From Paraburkholderia oxyphila NBRC 105797 (GTDB taxonomy: Bacteria > Pseudomonadota > Gammaproteobacteria > Burkholderiales > Burkholderiaceae), in NCBI RefSeq assembly GCF_000685075.1, contig NZ_BAYD01000058.1, forward strand, positions 1-62,771: 62,771 nucleotides of DNA. The letters are read 5' to 3'. The position numbers were made by a program, and so were the translations under genes. Position 1 is the first letter of the stretch; each line of letters begins with the position of its first letter. Shown here in pieces: positions 8,844 through 17,587 of this stretch. The notes beneath the pieces were generated by a model. That model saw only the letters and a program-made list of their open reading frames with translations, was not told where the DNA came from and ran no database searches.

Positions 8844-11800
8844 TGAGTCGGCTTGCCGTCGTCGGAGAGTGTCGGCCAGTCCTGTGCCGGGCGTCCGGGT
8901 TGCGGCTGTGGACGAGGATCGGCGGACGGGCTGGCACCGGGCGTGCCGAGCACATCCTGCACCTGCTGGTCGACGCGCGCGTGGCGATACTGATCCATCG
9001 CCCGGTTCAGGCGCTCGTCACTGAACTGCACGCGTAGCCCGGCATCTACCGCCACCCTCGCGGCCGCCAACTGGTGCGCGTCGTCGCCGGTCAGTTCGAG
9101 CGTGCGGCCGAACTTGGCCTGCGCGAGGCGAAGCCCGGTCTCGATGGCGGCCTGGTCAACCTGCAGCACCTGCACGCTGGTGCCGCGATCACGAACGACG
9201 TCGCGGCCATCGTGCCGGTAGGTGACGTGGCCACGCTCATTGACCGACCACGACAGCCGGGGCGAGCGGAAAATGATCGCGTTGTACGCGTCGTGTCCAT
9301 GTGGGCGCGGCGTGTTCGGCCGGATCACGTTGAACGCCCCGTCGCCGGCGTCGTCCTCGAGCGCAACGGCCAGCCGCTCCGGTCCCGCGGTGCGGCGCAG
9401 CTCCTCGAGCGCCCGCTCATCCCCCTGTCCGGCCCGCGTGCGCAGCCAGCCGGAAAAGCTCGGGCCGCCCGCAGATCCGAATTCGGCCTTGAGTGCCGCC
9501 CGCTCGCGCGCGATGGATTCGCGCAGCGCGTCCTCACGGCCAAGGCGATCGGCACGGGCGAGCGACGTCGCCGCACGCCGCCCGGCCGGCTTCAGACCCA
9601 CGTCCTGCCTGATCGCCGCCCGTCTCGTTTCGAACGCGGCGCGGATCTCACCGCGGCGCTGCTGTTCGCTCGCGCGCTGTGCAAGCCACGCGTCGATGCG
9701 GGCCGCGACATGCGCTTCGCGCGCGACCGAATATTCACGCCAGAGTGCGGCACGCGGCAGCTCGCGCGGAGCCGGGACCAGCTCACCGGCCTGCTGTCGC
9801 TGCCAGACCTCGCGCAGCAGCGAAGCCGCCTCCCGCCACGGCAGATTCAGTTCCTTCGTGAGGAAGTCCGACACGTTGAGGTTGCGCGAGCCTGCGCGGA
9901 TGCGATCGGCGCCGTCGCGGCCGGTGACAACCGGGTATTTCGCTGGCCTCACCCCGTGCGTGTGGGACAGCTCAGCCAACAGACGGCGGGCGTCGAGACC
10001 CCGGCGTAAATCATTAAATTCGGCATGCTGATTACTTTCCTCCTCGCGCTGTCGAATCTCGCGCGCCAGTTGCGACAGCACGTTGTCGGACACCCGTCCG
10101 GTGTGACGCGGTGTAGCAAACGCGGCGTCGCCAGCGCGCGAGCGGCGCGGCCGGTACGGTGGCGCGTCGTCTGTGAGCCCGGGCGGTGGCAGGTTGACCG
10201 GCCTGCCAGCCTCGAAATCGAACGGCACATCGATCGCGTCAAGCTGGTCCGCAAACGGATCGTGTCGCAGACCGGCAAACCAGCCAGGCGGCGACATACC
10301 GGCCGGTGCGTCTGTTGCCGGCGATCGCATCGGCGGCAGGCTGTTGAATGGATCGATGAGTGGATCGCCGAACGCGTAGTGCGCTTCAAGCGCACGGTGG
10401 TACGCATCCAGGTGGCCGGGAGGCGGGGCAAATGCAGGGGCAACTGCGGGGCCGCCTATTCGTTGCGCTGCAGGCTCTCCATGGCGATCTGCAGTCCATC
10501 GCAGGCGATCCGCGGATACGGCGCCGTCTGGCTCCAGCTGGTAAAGCGCATCACCCGGCAATAGCACTGCAGATCGATGTCCGATGCCGTCCACAGGGCG
10601 GCCGGACAGGTCTCGCAAAGCGTCGAAGGGTTCGGGCGACGGGTACGCCCAACCTGGGACAGGGTCAAACTCGGCATCGAGCCCGCCGTATCCATCGTCG
10701 ACGCGTCCCGCGTTGTCGAGGTCGGGTTCGCGCGCCCCGGGCCCGTCGATTGCGTCGGGCGGCTTGGCGCCGAATTCAAATGCGCGTCCGGATCGTTGAA
10801 GATGTCCGTCGAGGCCTGGGAGGGAGTCGTCTGCTCGGTCATGATATGCCTTCAGATGTTGTGCGTAAAAACCGCGTTCAAGATCCGCGAGCATCAGCTC
10901 GCGGTCGTGGGGAGAGGATTCCTGGTAGCGCTGGTACTGACGGCTGCCGCTGTTGAGATACTTCACCTCGCGCGCGCGCCTCGCGTACCACTCGTTGAGT
11001 ACGGCAGTGATGTGCCCCGGCGTGCGTCGCGGCGCAACACCCGCTTCGTAACGGTCGACGGCATCGGCCGAGAGCGCCTGCAGCTTTTCGGCGGTCGGCA
11101 ATGCGATGAATTCAGGCGTGAACACGTATTCCTTGAGGTTCACGCCCTTGCCGGCGCCAGCGGGCTTCACGTTCGGATAGGCATTGTCGCGGCCGGCGTT
11201 GCGCATGCGTACGGCGCCGTGCTCCTGCAGAAGCGCCATGAAGTCGGCGTGGTTCTCGATCTGGCGATCGAGCACCGCGTCGAGGATCTGTTCCTTGAGC
11301 TCGCGGCTGTTCGCGCGGAACAGGTCGCCGCGGTAGCGGCTGATCATTTCCGACGCATCGGTAAGCAGCGTGCGCCGGTTGTCCTTTGGGCTCGCAAGCC
11401 CGTATTGCGCGTTCACGTGCTCCTGGAATGCGTCGATGAAGCTCAGGTTTGAACGCACGTAACCGAGCGGTTCAAGGTGCTTTTCAGCCAGCAGATTCCA
11501 GCGCGGAATGACGATATGGATATGCGGCTTGCGCTCGACCAGTTCACCGCTCGACTGGTCCACATAGCTCTTGATGCGGGGCAGGTGAGCTTCCGCATAG
11601 AAGCTGTATTCGTCCGGGCGGTATGCGTGCAGCGCGAACGCTTCGAAGTCGCGCACGATCTGGAACAGCGTCTGGCGATCGACGTGATCCTCCTTGAAGG
11701 AGAGCGTTATCGACAGGTAACGCTCGACACCTGGCGCGGCATTGATTGACTGGATCACCGCGTTGGTCAGGTCGAGATCGCCGGCGAGCACCACGCGCTC

Positions 11801-11896
11801 GTCGAGGTCGTCGCGATCGACGTCGCGGTCGACCTTGCGGCCGTCCTCGAGGTACTGCTTCACGCCGTCGTGGCGGCCGGACACCCTAATCAACAC
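8840..11896 (-). CDS. Relaxase (MobA/VirD2-like) with C-terminal LPD7 domain
   Basis: The protein has 1018 residues. The N-terminal relaxase domain (about 1-290) includes ITLSFKED (63-70), FYAEAHLPRIKSYVD with H104, and KPHIHIVIPRWN with H125 and H127, matching the metal-binding histidines of PF03432-type relaxases. The enzyme would nick oriT through a tyrosine and lead the T-strand into the recipient. The middle is charged and low in complexity. The C-terminal region (about 850-985) carries an LPD7 pattern: LSWSVNERGHVTYRHDGRDV, then AIETGLRLAQAKFGRTLELT, then AARVAVDAGLRVQF. LPD domains occur on large conjugation-associated polypeptides. The gene overlaps mobC by 11 bp. Confidence 0.88.
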   Translation of the reverse strand: MLIRVSGRHDGVKQYLEDGRKVDRDVDRDDLDERVVLAGDLDLTNAVIQSINAAPGVERYLSITLSFKEDHVDRQTLFQIVRDFEAFALHAYRPDEYSFYAEAHLPRIKSYVDQSSGELVERKPHIHIVIPRWNLLAEKHLEPLGYVRSNLSFIDAFQEHVNAQYGLASPKDNRRTLLTDASEMISRYRGDLFRANSRELKEQILDAVLDRQIENHADFMALLQEHGAVRMRNAGRDNAYPNVKPAGAGKGVNLKEYVFTPEFIALPTAEKLQALSADAVDRYEAGVAPRRTPGHITAVLNEWYARRAREVKYLNSGSRQYQRYQESSPHDRELMLADLERGFYAQHLKAYHDRADDSLPGLDGHLQRSGRAFEFGAKPPDAIDGPGAREPDLDNAGRVDDGYGGLDAEFDPVPGWAYPSPEPFDALRDLSGRPVDGIGHRSAVLLPGDALYQLEPDGAVSADRLRWTADRHGEPAAQRIGGPAVAPAFAPPPGHLDAYHRALEAHYAFGDPLIDPFNSLPPMRSPATDAPAGMSPPGWFAGLRHDPFADQLDAIDVPFDFEAGRPVNLPPPGLTDDAPPYRPRRSRAGDAAFATPRHTGRVSDNVLSQLAREIRQREEESNQHAEFNDLRRGLDARRLLAELSHTHGVRPAKYPVVTGRDGADRIRAGSRNLNVSDFLTKELNLPWREAASLLREVWQRQQAGELVPAPRELPRAALWREYSVAREAHVAARIDAWLAQRASEQQRRGEIRAAFETRRAAIRQDVGLKPAGRRAATSLARADRLGREDALRESIARERAALKAEFGSAGGPSFSGWLRTRAGQGDERALEELRRTAGPERLAVALEDDAGDGAFNVIRPNTPRPHGHDAYNAIIFRSPRLSWSVNERGHVTYRHDGRDVVRDRGTSVQVLQVDQAAIETGLRLAQAKFGRTLELTGDDAHQLAAARVAVDAGLRVQFSDERLNRAMDQYRHARVDQQVQDVLGTPGASPSADPRPQPQPGRPAQDWPTLSDDGKPTH

Positions 11897-12287
11897 GGTG
11901 GAGATGCGCCTTCAGCAGTTGGGTGATCAACTCCAGCTCGTCGACCAGCGCAACGAAGGTGGATTCGGACAGCCTGCCGGACACGCGCGCGCTGTTCGCC
12001 ACGTGCGCCAGCTGGTTGAGGTTGTTGCCGGTCCTGTTGATCACGTACATGATCCGCTGCCGCTCGAGCGTCGCCGGCGGTCGAGCGACGATCTGCGTGC
12101 GGTTCGTGAGGATGCAGTCGCGCAGGAACTCCGACGGGCTCATGCCCGAACGCTCGACCTTCTCATTGAAGATCCGCCACTGCTCGTCCGTCAGGCGCGT
12201 GCTGACCGGCTTGCCGAGTGCCGGGTGCGCTTTCCTCCGGCCGCGGCGTTTCTGTTCGGTCACGACATGGAGATCGTCAGCGCTCAT
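11886..12287 (-). CDS. mobC: MobC-like relaxosome accessory protein
   Basis: The product has 133 residues. A basic N-terminus (KRRGRRKAHPALGKPVSTRL) is followed by a ribbon-helix-helix-type stretch (LTDEQWRIFNEKVERSGMSP, SEFLRD). The C-terminal half has the MobC signature INRTGNNLNQLAHVANSARV and closes with a leucine-rich helix. MobC-type proteins bind oriT and help the relaxase melt the nic region. The 3' end overlaps the relaxase start, the classical mob operon arrangement. Confidence 0.82.
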   Translation of the reverse strand: MSADDLHVVTEQKRRGRRKAHPALGKPVSTRLTDEQWRIFNEKVERSGMSPSEFLRDCILTNRTQIVARPPATLERQRIMYVINRTGNNLNQLAHVANSARVSGRLSESTFVALVDELELITQLLKAHLHRVD

Positions 12288-12395
12288 GGCAGTTGCCGTC
12301 CGTGGCTGTCAATGGCGTGGAGTCAATGCCGGCTGCGATCTGCTGCAGCCGGCGCGGGCGGGTTTCAATGTGTCAGCGGGTCAGCAGGACACCGG
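12288..12395. other. Candidate oriT region between mobC and trbM
   Basis: This 108-bp gap between tightly packed genes holds a 9-bp inverted repeat, GCCGGCTGC at 12328-12336 and GCAGCCGGC at 12345-12353, and short GGTCAG repeats near 12376-12400. Origins of transfer often lie next to the relaxase accessory gene and contain such repeats. There is no T-run, so it is not a simple terminator. The oriT assignment is inferred from position only. Confidence 0.3.
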
Positions 12396-12722
12396 TCAGG
12401 GTCCGTTCTGGACAGCGCCATATTTCGAGTTGACCGGCCCCTTCACGTCGCTGCCGACCGACTGGCACTGGTTCAGGAAATCGCCGCGCGCACTGGACGT
12501 GCCGCTCAGGTCGAAGTGCCCGTTGTGAAATTTCACGATGGAAAAGTACGAGGCCTCGTATTCGGCGCACGTCTTGCCACCGTTACCGCCCATGATCAAG
12601 CCGGCCAGACAGAGCACCGCGCCACACGCATCCTGGTTATCCCCGGCGCGTGCCGCCGGCGTGGCGAGTGCACAGGCCAGTGCTGCGCTGCTCAGCGCGG
12701 CCGCAATCGATCGTCGTTTCAT
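12396..12722 (-). CDS. trbM: TrbM-like periplasmic protein
   Basis: The ATG at 12722 has an AGGAG element nine bases upstream and begins a clear signal peptide (MKRRSIAAALSSAALACALA, cleavage near ARAGD). The 108-residue product has the TrbM pattern: DACGAVLCLAGL, GGKTCAEYEASYFSIV and FLNQCQSVG, with paired cysteines likely to form disulphides in the periplasm. TrbM is found in many conjugation operons and its exact role is not settled. The frame is open to 12872, but the internal ATG with signal peptide is preferred. Confidence 0.78.
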   Translation of the reverse strand: MKRRSIAAALSSAALACALATPAARAGDNQDACGAVLCLAGLIMGGNGGKTCAEYEASYFSIVKFHNGHFDLSGTSSARGDFLNQCQSVGSDVKGPVNSKYGAVQNGP

Positions 12723-12804
12723 GGGATGACTCCTGGCTAACTTCCGGTCAGTGAATGGGTGTTTCATCGCGGGTCTCCTCGAGACGGTGCGCATCCCAGT
12801 CTCC

Positions 12805-13413
12805 CTATCGATGCTCAGGGGAATCGTCCGGCACGTTTCCGATGAAGCGCTGGTACGCCGAGATCCAGTCATGCGCGATCATCGACTGCGCGTCGGCCAG
12901 CGGCAGCTTTCCGCGGCAGACCAGATGGTTGAATTCGTTTTCGAGCCGGTCTTTGGCATACGATCCCCATCCACCCATCACGTGGTGGGGTTCTGGCCAC
13001 AGATTGCGGGGATCGGTCGGGGAGCCTCCCAGCTCCAGGCTCACGAGGTGGTCTTCCTCGTAGTCGCGCAGGCGGCGATCGCTGTACCCGTAGGCGGCGA
13101 TCTGCTCGCGCTTGAGCCGTTCGGTATATTGCTCGTCGGGCCGGATGGTTCGCGTGTACCCTTTCAGGCAGATCGTCGAATGAATATTCGCCTGCGTCAC
13201 ATCGGGGTTGAGCGCGCCTGGCGTCATGCGTGGGTCCGGCTCGGCCTGCGACAGTGGGGCCACGACGCCGTATGCACCGTCCGCGTTTTCCACGCCGCCC
13301 GCATTGTGTGCGGTGCCGTGCAGGCCCCAGCTCCAGTCGAACGCCTGCGCGTGACCCCAGGTACACAGCAATCCGGCCGCGGTAAGCATGAGGGCGGAAC
13401 CCTTTCGCATCAT
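12805..13413 (-). CDS. Secreted HNH-like nuclease family protein
   Basis: The product has 202 residues with a signal peptide (MMRKGSALMLTAAGLLCTWG, AQA cleavage). The start is supported by GGAGA six bases upstream. The core reads CLKGYTRTIRP (residues about 103-113), then LKREQIAAYGY, then DYEEDHLVSLELGGSPTDPR and NLWPEPHH. The D-H-L and N-L-W-P-x-P/H spacing resembles the beta-beta-alpha metal site of HNH-type nucleases of a family often annotated only as hypothetical. Its place in the mobilisation block suggests a role in DNA processing outside the cytoplasm, in cell-wall passage or in attack on foreign DNA. The function is inferred. Confidence 0.6.
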   Translation of the reverse strand: MMRKGSALMLTAAGLLCTWGHAQAFDWSWGLHGTAHNAGGVENADGAYGVVAPLSQAEPDPRMTPGALNPDVTQANIHSTICLKGYTRTIRPDEQYTERLKREQIAAYGYSDRRLRDYEEDHLVSLELGGSPTDPRNLWPEPHHVMGGWGSYAKDRLENEFNHLVCRGKLPLADAQSMIAHDWISAYQRFIGNVPDDSPEHR

Positions 13414-13446
13414 CGGTATTCTCCGGTTGGTTCGCAGTGCTTCGGG

Positions 13447-13635
13447 TTAATCGGCAGGGTTCACCATACCGAGACGCGGCTGCCCGGCCCGGGTGGTGCG
13501 GCGGGCTTTCGCGCGAGCACGCCACCAGCCCGGCATGTCCCGCTGGTATTCACTGTTCCGGCCGTCAGCCAGGCGCGAGCGCGCGGCAAAACACAGCATC
13601 GCAACCTTCTTCCAGCTCTCCTGCCTGCGTTCCAT
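13447..13635 (-). CDS. Small basic hypothetical protein
   Basis: The ATG at 13635 with GGGAGAG seven bases upstream is preferred over the upstream TTG. The product has 62 residues and is rich in Arg, Lys, Trp and Ala (MERRQESWKKVAMLCFAARS at the start). No domain is recognised. It sits in the transfer operon between the coiled-coil gene and the secreted nuclease. Confidence 0.5.
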   Translation of the reverse strand: MERRQESWKKVAMLCFAARSRLADGRNSEYQRDMPGWWRARAKARRTTRAGQPRLGMVNPAD

Positions 13636-13703
13636 GATGTCGCTCTCCCTCAACCCCGAGAGATTCGGGTCGCCTGCGACCGGCTGTCCAGTTCGATGCT
13701 TCG

Positions 13704-14195
13704 CTAGATCAGCGTGTGTGCCAGACGCGCGACGATCCAGATAAGCGCGGCGCCTGCGCAGAATGCAATGCCCATGCGCGCGGCGATCGAGCCGGTTGCT
13801 GGCACCGAGGGCTTCGTGTTGACCGCGCGATCACGTGATTCAACGGCGACCCGCAGCCGCGCAAGCTCGTCCGACACGTCCGCGGTCGCGACGCGACGTG
13901 CCTGGTCGGCCGCCTTCGCAGCGATCTCGCCGATGAAGGCCTGACGCGACTGCGTGAGCAGCTTCGCCAGCTGCGCGTTCTCCTCGCGCAGGGCCTGCAC
14001 CGTCGTGGTCAGTTTCTGGTCGGTGGACTCCATCAGCGCGACAACATGGTGCTGCGCGTCCACCACCTTCATCTGCTCGATCAGCATCTCCGCGAGCACG
14101 GCCAGCTCGTTGGACGCCGGCATCGTGGCGATCAGCTGGCCCAGGCGCTCCGACGCCTTGCCCGCGTGATCCGGTTGCGGCGTCGGCTCGTTCAT
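13704..14195 (-). CDS. Coiled-coil protein with C-terminal membrane anchor (StbC position)
   Basis: The product has 163 residues. Residues about 50-125 are a long charged helix likely to form a coiled coil (MESTDQKLTTTVQALREENA and onwards). The last 25 residues are hydrophobic (AARMGIAFCAGAALIWIVAR) and would anchor it in the membrane with the bulk in the cytoplasm. Its start overlaps the stbB stop by four bases. In IncW plasmids stbC follows stbB, and by position this is its equivalent, but sequence identity to StbC is not shown. Confidence 0.55.
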   Translation of the reverse strand: MNEPTPQPDHAGKASERLGQLIATMPASNELAVLAEMLIEQMKVVDAQHHVVALMESTDQKLTTTVQALREENAQLAKLLTQSRQAFIGEIAAKAADQARRVATADVSDELARLRVAVESRDRAVNTKPSVPATGSIAARMGIAFCAGAALIWIVARLAHTLI

Positions 14196-14926
14196 GCATC
14201 GACTCCCGCCATCAGCGCGTTAAACGCCTGATCAAGCAGCGGCTCGATGGACAGCGCCTTGCGTTTGAGGCCGACCAGCCGCACGAGACGGTCCTTCTCC
14301 GGGGCGGTCGGGGCGTCGATCAGCTGCGCCTTGTAGTCCACCCCGTCGGTCGCGATATCGTGGATCGTGCGACCCGCCGCCGCTGCGAGCGTGAAGACGT
14401 CATTCTTCGGCACGAGCGCATCGTGGTTCAGCCAGAAGGAAGCGTCGTGCTCGTGCAGCTCAAACAACTGTCCGAAGAGCCGGCGCAGCGTCACCTCGCG
14501 CGCTTCGCTCTTCACCAGCTCGACCTTGTTCAGCAGCACGCGGATTCGTTTGGGATCCACTCCGAGGTCCGCGAGCAGGTTGATCGTCTTCATCGTGTCC
14601 TTCATCTGCTTGCTCTCCGGTTCGACCGGCACGATGAAGCACGTGTAATCCTCCTGCGCCCCTTCGGACGAGTCGAGGCGATTGAGATATTCCTCGACGT
14701 TCGACGCACCGATATCGACCAGCAGCGCCCGACCGAGCATCAACTCGCCGTGCAGTTCGTCAAAGCGGGCGGCAATCATCACCTCGACCCTGGAGCCCGC
14801 CGAGTCATCGGTATTGATCGACTCGACCTGGCGCACCGACATATGCGGCATCCGTGGCGCGAGCAGTTCGCGGGTCACGGTGGTCTTGCCGACGTTGCCG
14901 GAGCAGTTCACAATGGCAATACTCAT
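14192..14926 (-). CDS. stbB: StbB-like partition ATPase
   Basis: The protein has 244 residues of the ParA/MinD type. A P-loop lies at the extreme N-terminus, VNCSGNVGKTTVTREL (6-21), with GNVGKTT as the Walker A. The Walker B strand is in ALLVDIGASNVEEYL. Downstream are FIVPVEPESKQMKDT and RIRVLLNKVELV, typical of deviant-Walker ATPases. In R388, StbB acts in plasmid conjugation and positioning as a counterpart to StbA. No StbA homologue is recognised beside it, and the small RHH protein at the operon head might replace it. It is part of the transfer operon. Confidence 0.75.
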   Translation of the reverse strand: MSIAIVNCSGNVGKTTVTRELLAPRMPHMSVRQVESINTDDSAGSRVEVMIAARFDELHGELMLGRALLVDIGASNVEEYLNRLDSSEGAQEDYTCFIVPVEPESKQMKDTMKTINLLADLGVDPKRIRVLLNKVELVKSEAREVTLRRLFGQLFELHEHDASFWLNHDALVPKNDVFTLAAAAGRTIHDIATDGVDYKAQLIDAPTAPEKDRLVRLVGLKRKALSIEPLLDQAFNALMAGVDA

Positions 14927-14959
14927 TTCGTAATCCTCATAAACTGGAGTGGGCGACGC

Positions 14960-17587
14960 TTACATTGCGATCGTCGCCGGGTCACCCGTCTGCTGCTGGT
15001 CAGGCTTCGGGCTGTTTGACGGTCCCGGCGCCGGCGCGGCCTTCGGCGCCGTCCAGGCTGCGTGCAGTTCGGCCGCGCGCCGGTCGATCTCGGCGGCGCC
15101 GGCGTCACGGCTCAACTCACCCCGGGCAATACGCGCCTCGATCTCGGTGCCCGCCTGGATGCGCGCGTCGAACCGGCGAATCACCTCCGCCCGCATGCGC
15201 GCGGGAGCCCGCTCGAGCGACTTTTCGAGCACCTCGCGCAACTGCGCGACGGTCTTCGGTGCTTCGCCTGGCGCCGCCGCTGCGCTCGCTGCTACCGGCG
15301 CGGTGCTGGCCGTCGCCTGCGGTTTCGCGTTCGCCGGGCTGGCCTTCGGCGCGGGTGCCGACGCGGGCGACGCCCCGGCCCGGATCGTCAGCGCCGCGCG
15401 TTCACGCCTGGCCGCCTCGAGCAGGGCCTCGTCGCTTTCGGCCGGTTTGAAGCCCTTCACGTCCACACCCGCGAGGGACGCTTCGATCCACGCATTGCGA
15501 CGGAACGTTGCGCTGCCGCGCACGACGATCGTGTCCCAGTTCTTGGCCTTCGCCACCGCGACCATGTCGGCAATCGTTGCGCGATCGTTCTGCCGGGAGT
15601 TCAGGCGTGCGCCGACGTCCTCAAAGTGCGGCTGCGTGACCGGTGTCGCAGCCGGCTGCGTATCTGGTTGCCCCGCCGGCTTCGCCTCCATGGCATCAAG
15701 CTTCCAGAACCGGCCGTCCTTCACCATGTAGCGCGACGCGACGTGGGCGGGCACCTCGTAGCCATCTTTCGTCACGACCGGCTTGCGGGAGGCCGGATCG
15801 GCGCCGATCTGGTTGTCGCGGGTGTCGGTACTACGCGCCTGGCCTGCCCGGGGCGCAGCTGCCGGTGCGCCGGCGGTGCCGCCCTCTGGCGCTGGCGCCG
15901 GCTTGCCCTGCTCGCGCAGCAGCTTCCCGGCGGCTGCACGATCACCCTCCCGCACCGTGCGCACACGCTCCAGATCCTGCGCTGACACGGTGTCAGCCTC
16001 CGGCCGCCGCGGGTCGTTCGCCGGATTCCTGGCGTCGGGTTCATTCCGCGCAAGCGTCTGCGCGCGCTGGGCCTGCGTGTCGAGCACGCCGGACGCCGCC
16101 GCCGCCTTCATCGCCGTATCGTTGGCGGCCTGCCCCGGCCGGGCGACGGGCTCATTCGCGACCGCGGCAGTGACAGCCGATGGCTCAACGTGCGGGTTGC
16201 CCGGTACCGCGCTTTCCGTCAGACCGCGCCGACGCATCGCGTCATCAATCGCCGCATGGTCAATCACCGTATCGCCGACGTCGGCAAACGTCACCGTGTC
16301 GCCCCCGCCCTTGACCGTCGGCGCCTCCTGCGGCACGGACGGGACGTCAACCTGCCGGTCAAGCGCTTCGCGAACGTGCGACACGAACGTAGTCCGTGCA
16401 GGCGCGGACAGGAACGCGAGCTCCTGCTCGAGCGCAGCGGCAACTTCGGGCGCGCTCCGGCCTTTGCCGAACTCCTCCTGGATACGCCCGGTCAGCCCGC
16501 GAAAATCGGCAAGGTCCTTTGCCACCATCGACCAGTCAGTGCTGTCCGCCCGTCCACGACCGGCAGCAAACACCGCCTCCCCAGGCGCAAACGCTTCGGC
16601 GATGTCCGCGAAGGTGGCGAAGCCGTCGTCGCGCTCCGGCTCATGACGGCGATGCGGGTGTTGCGGCCCGATACCGGCCACGTCCACCGGCATCTCGTCC
16701 TCCGGCGGGCTGGAATCCGTCACGTCGGGCGCGGGCTGGCGACCGTCGACTGCCATCGCGCTCAGCCCCGCCTCATCACGGAGCCTGTTCAGCGCCCCGG
16801 CCGCGCGCGGCGGCAACGCCTGCGCCGCAAACCCGGTGCCGGTGCGGATCTGCTCGCCGATCGCGCGCTCACCGTCGACCGGGTTACCCGACCTGCGCCA
16901 CGCGTCGCGATGGATCGTTTCAAGCCGTTGTTCGAGGGCCAGTATCCGGGTGACCTCGGCCCCATGCAGCGTGACCGCCGTCGTGATGGACTGGACCATT
17001 TCACGATAGCGGCGGCCGAGTGTTGCATCGTCGAGCTTCGGACGTGCCGGTTGCTGGCCAGCCCGCGCGCCCGGTTCCGGCGACCGGGGCTCGCCTTGCG
17101 CATACAGATGCTGCCGGTCGGCGAAATACTGGTGCCGCGCCTGCACGCCAGCCTTGCGTACGCCGTCGATCATGTCGAACGCCGACGCGCCCTGCGCGCG
17201 CAGGCGGTCCCGTGCCTCCAGCCCCGCCCTCTCCGCTGCGGCCTGCACGGAGTCCCGTACGAACGTGCGGGACTCTTCGAGCGGTTGCCCCATCAGTTCG
17301 CTCAGCCGCACGGCTTCGCGCTCGATGTCGGCCTCACTCCCGAACCAGGCCCGCGGCTGGTCCCGCGCCGCGTCAGGTGTACCCGGGGCACCCTGCGCTG
17401 CCTGCAGCGCGGCTGCCGTCATCCAGCGTGCAAACGGCGCAACGTCGGTGCCGCCCGGCACGTACCACTTCTTCGAGCGCCGGTCGAATTTCGCGCCGAG
17501 GCCGCGCGCCGCCTCTTTCTCCCTGAAGGGCACGTCCAGATACGTCCGTCCGCCTCGCCGTGATTCAGGCCTGTTCCGGTCAGCCAT
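14960..17587 (-). CDS. Large DUF5710/LPD7 polyvalent protein
   Basis: The protein has 875 residues. Residues about 14-60 carry the DUF5710-type motif RTYLDVPFREKEAARGLGAK with KKWYVPGG, a small module common in plasmid relaxase and primase polyproteins. The middle is long, Ala/Pro/Arg-rich and probably disordered. Residues about 620-760 carry an LPD7 pattern: VTKDGYEVPAHVASRYMVKD, then MVAVAKAKNWDTIVVRGSAT, then AWIEASLAGVDVKGF. The C-terminal tail is helical and Ala-rich. The start has a perfect AGGAGG six bases upstream and overlaps the coupling-protein stop by 8 bp. It probably travels with or assists the relaxase, since both share LPD7. Confidence 0.75.
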   Translation of the reverse strand: MADRNRPESRRGGRTYLDVPFREKEAARGLGAKFDRRSKKWYVPGGTDVAPFARWMTAAALQAAQGAPGTPDAARDQPRAWFGSEADIEREAVRLSELMGQPLEESRTFVRDSVQAAAERAGLEARDRLRAQGASAFDMIDGVRKAGVQARHQYFADRQHLYAQGEPRSPEPGARAGQQPARPKLDDATLGRRYREMVQSITTAVTLHGAEVTRILALEQRLETIHRDAWRRSGNPVDGERAIGEQIRTGTGFAAQALPPRAAGALNRLRDEAGLSAMAVDGRQPAPDVTDSSPPEDEMPVDVAGIGPQHPHRRHEPERDDGFATFADIAEAFAPGEAVFAAGRGRADSTDWSMVAKDLADFRGLTGRIQEEFGKGRSAPEVAAALEQELAFLSAPARTTFVSHVREALDRQVDVPSVPQEAPTVKGGGDTVTFADVGDTVIDHAAIDDAMRRRGLTESAVPGNPHVEPSAVTAAVANEPVARPGQAANDTAMKAAAASGVLDTQAQRAQTLARNEPDARNPANDPRRPEADTVSAQDLERVRTVREGDRAAAGKLLREQGKPAPAPEGGTAGAPAAAPRAGQARSTDTRDNQIGADPASRKPVVTKDGYEVPAHVASRYMVKDGRFWKLDAMEAKPAGQPDTQPAATPVTQPHFEDVGARLNSRQNDRATIADMVAVAKAKNWDTIVVRGSATFRRNAWIEASLAGVDVKGFKPAESDEALLEAARRERAALTIRAGASPASAPAPKASPANAKPQATASTAPVAASAAAAPGEAPKTVAQLREVLEKSLERAPARMRAEVIRRFDARIQAGTEIEARIARGELSRDAGAAEIDRRAAELHAAWTAPKAAPAPGPSNSPKPDQQQTGDPATIAM

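Noticed and set aside
9074..10009. Plus-strand frames opposite the relaxase and other transfer genes
   Set aside because: They are high-GC shadow frames of the minus-strand genes, without ribosome-binding sites.
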